The notes under the pieces: generated by a model
The model's database searches: none
Seen by the model: the letters and a program-made list of their open reading frames with translations, nothing else
What the model was told of the DNA's origin: nothing
Source of the DNA: Pseudomonas faucium
GTDB lineage: Bacteria; Pseudomonadota; Gammaproteobacteria; Pseudomonadales; Pseudomonadaceae
NCBI RefSeq assembly: GCF_021602585.1
Contig: NZ_BQIP01000020.1
Span: forward strand, 54,730-118,729
Direction of reading: 5' to 3'
Length of the DNA: 64,000 nt
Made by a program: the position numbers and the translations under genes
Part shown: piece after piece, positions 62,267 through 64,000 of the stretch
Layout: each line of letters begins with the position of its first letter
How positions within the stretch are numbered: position 1 is the first letter of the stretch

Positions 62267-64000
62267 ATGACCTCCTGCGCCCCACTGCCCAAAGTGCTCG
62301 TTGGCCCGATACTGCGCCGCCTGGAACCCCAGCGCCTGGCCATCTGGCTGGTCGGCACGCAACCCTTGCAACCCGAGCTCATCATGGACGCTGCGGCCAA
62401 GGTCGATTGCCAAGTCATCCCCGTAGGCCAGCACGCCTTCATCCACCTGCTGGACATCCACTTCAGCCAGCCCCTGCCCTGCGACATCGCTCTCGAGTAC
62501 GACCTGCTCATCGATGGCCTGGGCATCGCCAGTTGGGCGCCGTACCTGCTCTACCCCGGCCAGCAACGCCCCAACCTGGTGCTGCGCGGCCACCTCGAGC
62601 AGCTGCTGCACGGTTCCTGCCGCAAGCCACACCACCCGGCCAGCGATGGCTTGCTGTGCGCCGACCGCTTGCTGTTGGCCTGCCAAGACCCGCAGCAGCG
62701 CCCTGCCGTGCTGCTGATGACCGGCGACCAGGTGTATGCCGACGACGTCGCCGGGCCGATGCTGCGGGCCATCCATTCGCTGATCGAACGCCTGGGCCTG
62801 TACGACGAAGCGTTGCAAGGCGCGGTGGTCGCAGGCAGCCAGGCGCTCTATCGCCACCCCGCCAGCTACTACCACCGCGCCGACCTGCTGCCCGCCCAGG
62901 CGCGCAACGAAAGCCTGCGCGAGCGCTTCTTCGGCGGCAAGCGCAAGCCGATCTTCTCTTCCAGCAACGCCGACAACCACCTGGTGACCTTCGCCGAGGT
63001 GCTGGCCATGTACCTGCTGGTCTGGTCGCCCGTGCCCTGGCAACTGGTCAGCCTGGGCATGCCCGCAGGCCTCGCCGAGCCGCACCAGGCGCGCTACAGC
63101 CAGGAGCTGCCGCTGATCGAGGCGTTCGCCGCCAACCTCGGCGAGGTCGCGCGGGTGATGGCCCACCTGCCCTGCCTGATGATCTTCGACGACCACGACA
63201 TCACCGACGACTGGAACCTCTCGGCGCAATGGGAAGAAACCGCCTACGGCCACCCCTTCTCGCGCCGCATCATCGGCAATGCCTTGCTCGGCTACCTGCT
63301 GTGCCAGGCCTGGGGCAACGACCCGGACGGCTGCCAGGCGCTGGTCGGGCAATGCCAGCAGCTGGGCAGCCAGCCCCGGGATGCCCTGATCGACGAGTTG
63401 CTGCGCTTTAAGGGCTGGCAGTTCAGCCTGCCCAGCGAGCCGCCGCTGCTGGTGCTGGACACCCGCACACGGCGCTGGCGCAGTGAAAGCGACCTGGCCA
63501 AGCCTTCCGGCCTGCTCGACTGGGAAGCGCTGTGCGAGCTCCAGCAAGCCCTGCTGGATCACCCTTCGGCGATCATCGTCTCGCCAGCGCCGATCTTCGG
63601 CGTGAAGTTGATCGAGACGGTGCAACGGGTATTCAGCTGGCTGGGCTACCCGCTGCTGGTCGATGCCGAGAACTGGATGGCCCACCGCGGGGCTGCGCAG
63701 GTGGTGCTGAACATCTTCCGCCATTCGCGCACGCCCGGGCATTACGTGATCCTGTCGGGCGATGTGCACTATTCGTTCGTCTACGAGGTGCTGATCCGCC
63801 ATCGCCAGCGCAGCCCGCACCTGTGGCAGGTGACCAGCAGCGGCATCAAGAACGAGTTCCCCCGGCGCCTGCTGGATGTGCTGGACCGGCTCAACCGCTG
63901 GCTCTACTCGCCGCGCTCGCCGCTCAACTGGTTTACCAAGCGGCGGGAGATGGAGGTGGTGCCACGTACACCCAGCCACAGCAAGGCCGGGGAACGGTTA
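62267..64000 (+). CDS. PhoD-like metallophosphatase family protein, 3' end outside window
   Basis: The frame is open to the last base (578 codons seen). The ATG at 62267 is preferred, since MTSCAPLPKVLVGPILRRLE gives a typical start; an in-frame ATG at 62234 is possible. Metallophosphoesterase features are LLMTGDQVYADDV, LPCLMIFDDHDITDDWNLS and VILSGDVHYSFVYE, which supply the Asp, Asn/His metal ligands of the PhoD family. There is no signal peptide, so it is probably cytoplasmic, unlike secreted PhoD enzymes. Substrate unknown. Confidence 0.82.
   Translation, partial: MTSCAPLPKVLVGPILRRLEPQRLAIWLVGTQPLQPELIMDAAAKVDCQVIPVGQHAFIHLLDIHFSQPLPCDIALEYDLLIDGLGIASWAPYLLYPGQQRPNLVLRGHLEQLLHGSCRKPHHPASDGLLCADRLLLACQDPQQRPAVLLMTGDQVYADDVAGPMLRAIHSLIERLGLYDEALQGAVVAGSQALYRHPASYYHRADLLPAQARNESLRERFFGGKRKPIFSSSNADNHLVTFAEVLAMYLLVWSPVPWQLVSLGMPAGLAEPHQARYSQELPLIEAFAANLGEVARVMAHLPCLMIFDDHDITDDWNLSAQWEETAYGHPFSRRIIGNALLGYLLCQAWGNDPDGCQALVGQCQQLGSQPRDALIDELLRFKGWQFSLPSEPPLLVLDTRTRRWRSESDLAKPSGLLDWEALCELQQALLDHPSAIIVSPAPIFGVKLIETVQRVFSWLGYPLLVDAENWMAHRGAAQVVLNIFRHSRTPGHYVILSGDVHYSFVYEVLIRHRQRSPHLWQVTSSGIKNEFPRRLLDVLDRLNRWLYSPRSPLNWFTKRREMEVVPRTPSHSKAGERL

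Noticed and set aside
62135-63979. 614-codon minus-strand frame near the window end
   Set aside because: Gln/Val/Ala-rich shadow; the plus strand holds a PhoD-like protein with metal-binding motifs.

Overview
The window looks like the chromosome of a fluorescent pseudomonad of the Pseudomonas putida group. The DNA is GC-rich, and the putida-type REP palindrome GCCGGCTTGCCGGCGA recurs between genes, usually as inverted pairs. Several gene neighbourhoods are typical of the genus: aer next to a PAS-GGDEF-EAL gene, fdsGBAD, arsRBCH, and dusA next to tal.

Layout. 1-2062: 3' part of a large LRR/NEL-type (novel E3 ubiquitin ligase) effector-like gene. 2068-5334: an Aer-type energy-taxis receptor cotranscribed with a c-di-GMP turnover protein. 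5597-8909: a small XRE regulator, a DctA-type symporter and two GntR regulators, with two matching palindromes before the symporter. 9025-11489: a lipoprotein, a PACE efflux pump and its divergent LysR regulator. 11634-13520: an amino-acid-type dCache chemoreceptor with a FliA-like promoter. 13628-17026: an operon of flavin amine oxidase, RidA and a YkvI-type transporter, with a divergent XRE-cupin regulator. 17135-18606: TauE/SafE permease and heme oxygenase. 18599-23105: an iron operon (FepA-like receptor, DUF3649, PepSY, DUF3325) behind a partial Fur box. 23337-24620: an orphan arsB. 24742-28580: an SOS cluster in which umuC and umuD, each with a perfect LexA box, are separated by an MFS gene, with a SRAP gene divergent from umuD. 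28684-35793: a YddA-type ABC protein and NAD-linked molybdenum formate dehydrogenase fdsGBAD. 36019-42100: OprD porin, TauE/SafE protein, amidohydrolase and NCS2 nucleobase permease, with a divergent LacI regulator and twin operators. 42227-47614: CptA, LysE exporter and the arsRBCH operon.

From about 47804 to 60019 lies a 12.2-kb integrated element, a decayed prophage or island, inserted in the 5' end of dusA. A 15-bp core (TGCACCGATGATGGA) flanks it. The native dusA start survives as a 26-codon stub on the left. A new N-terminus and promoter region on the right rebuild dusA beside the integrase. Inside are a truncated SGNH hydrolase, an unrecognised exported protein, a Sel1-like/OafA acyltransferase pair, a broken tailspike fused to a virion-protein fragment, a 5'-truncated cytosine methyltransferase with five internal repeats, small phage genes, a PrtN-like regulator and the integrase. 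After the element come dusA, transaldolase and the 5' part of a PhoD-like metallophosphatase that runs off the end.

All assignments come from reading the sequence. No database search was run, so family names rest on recognised motifs and gene order.
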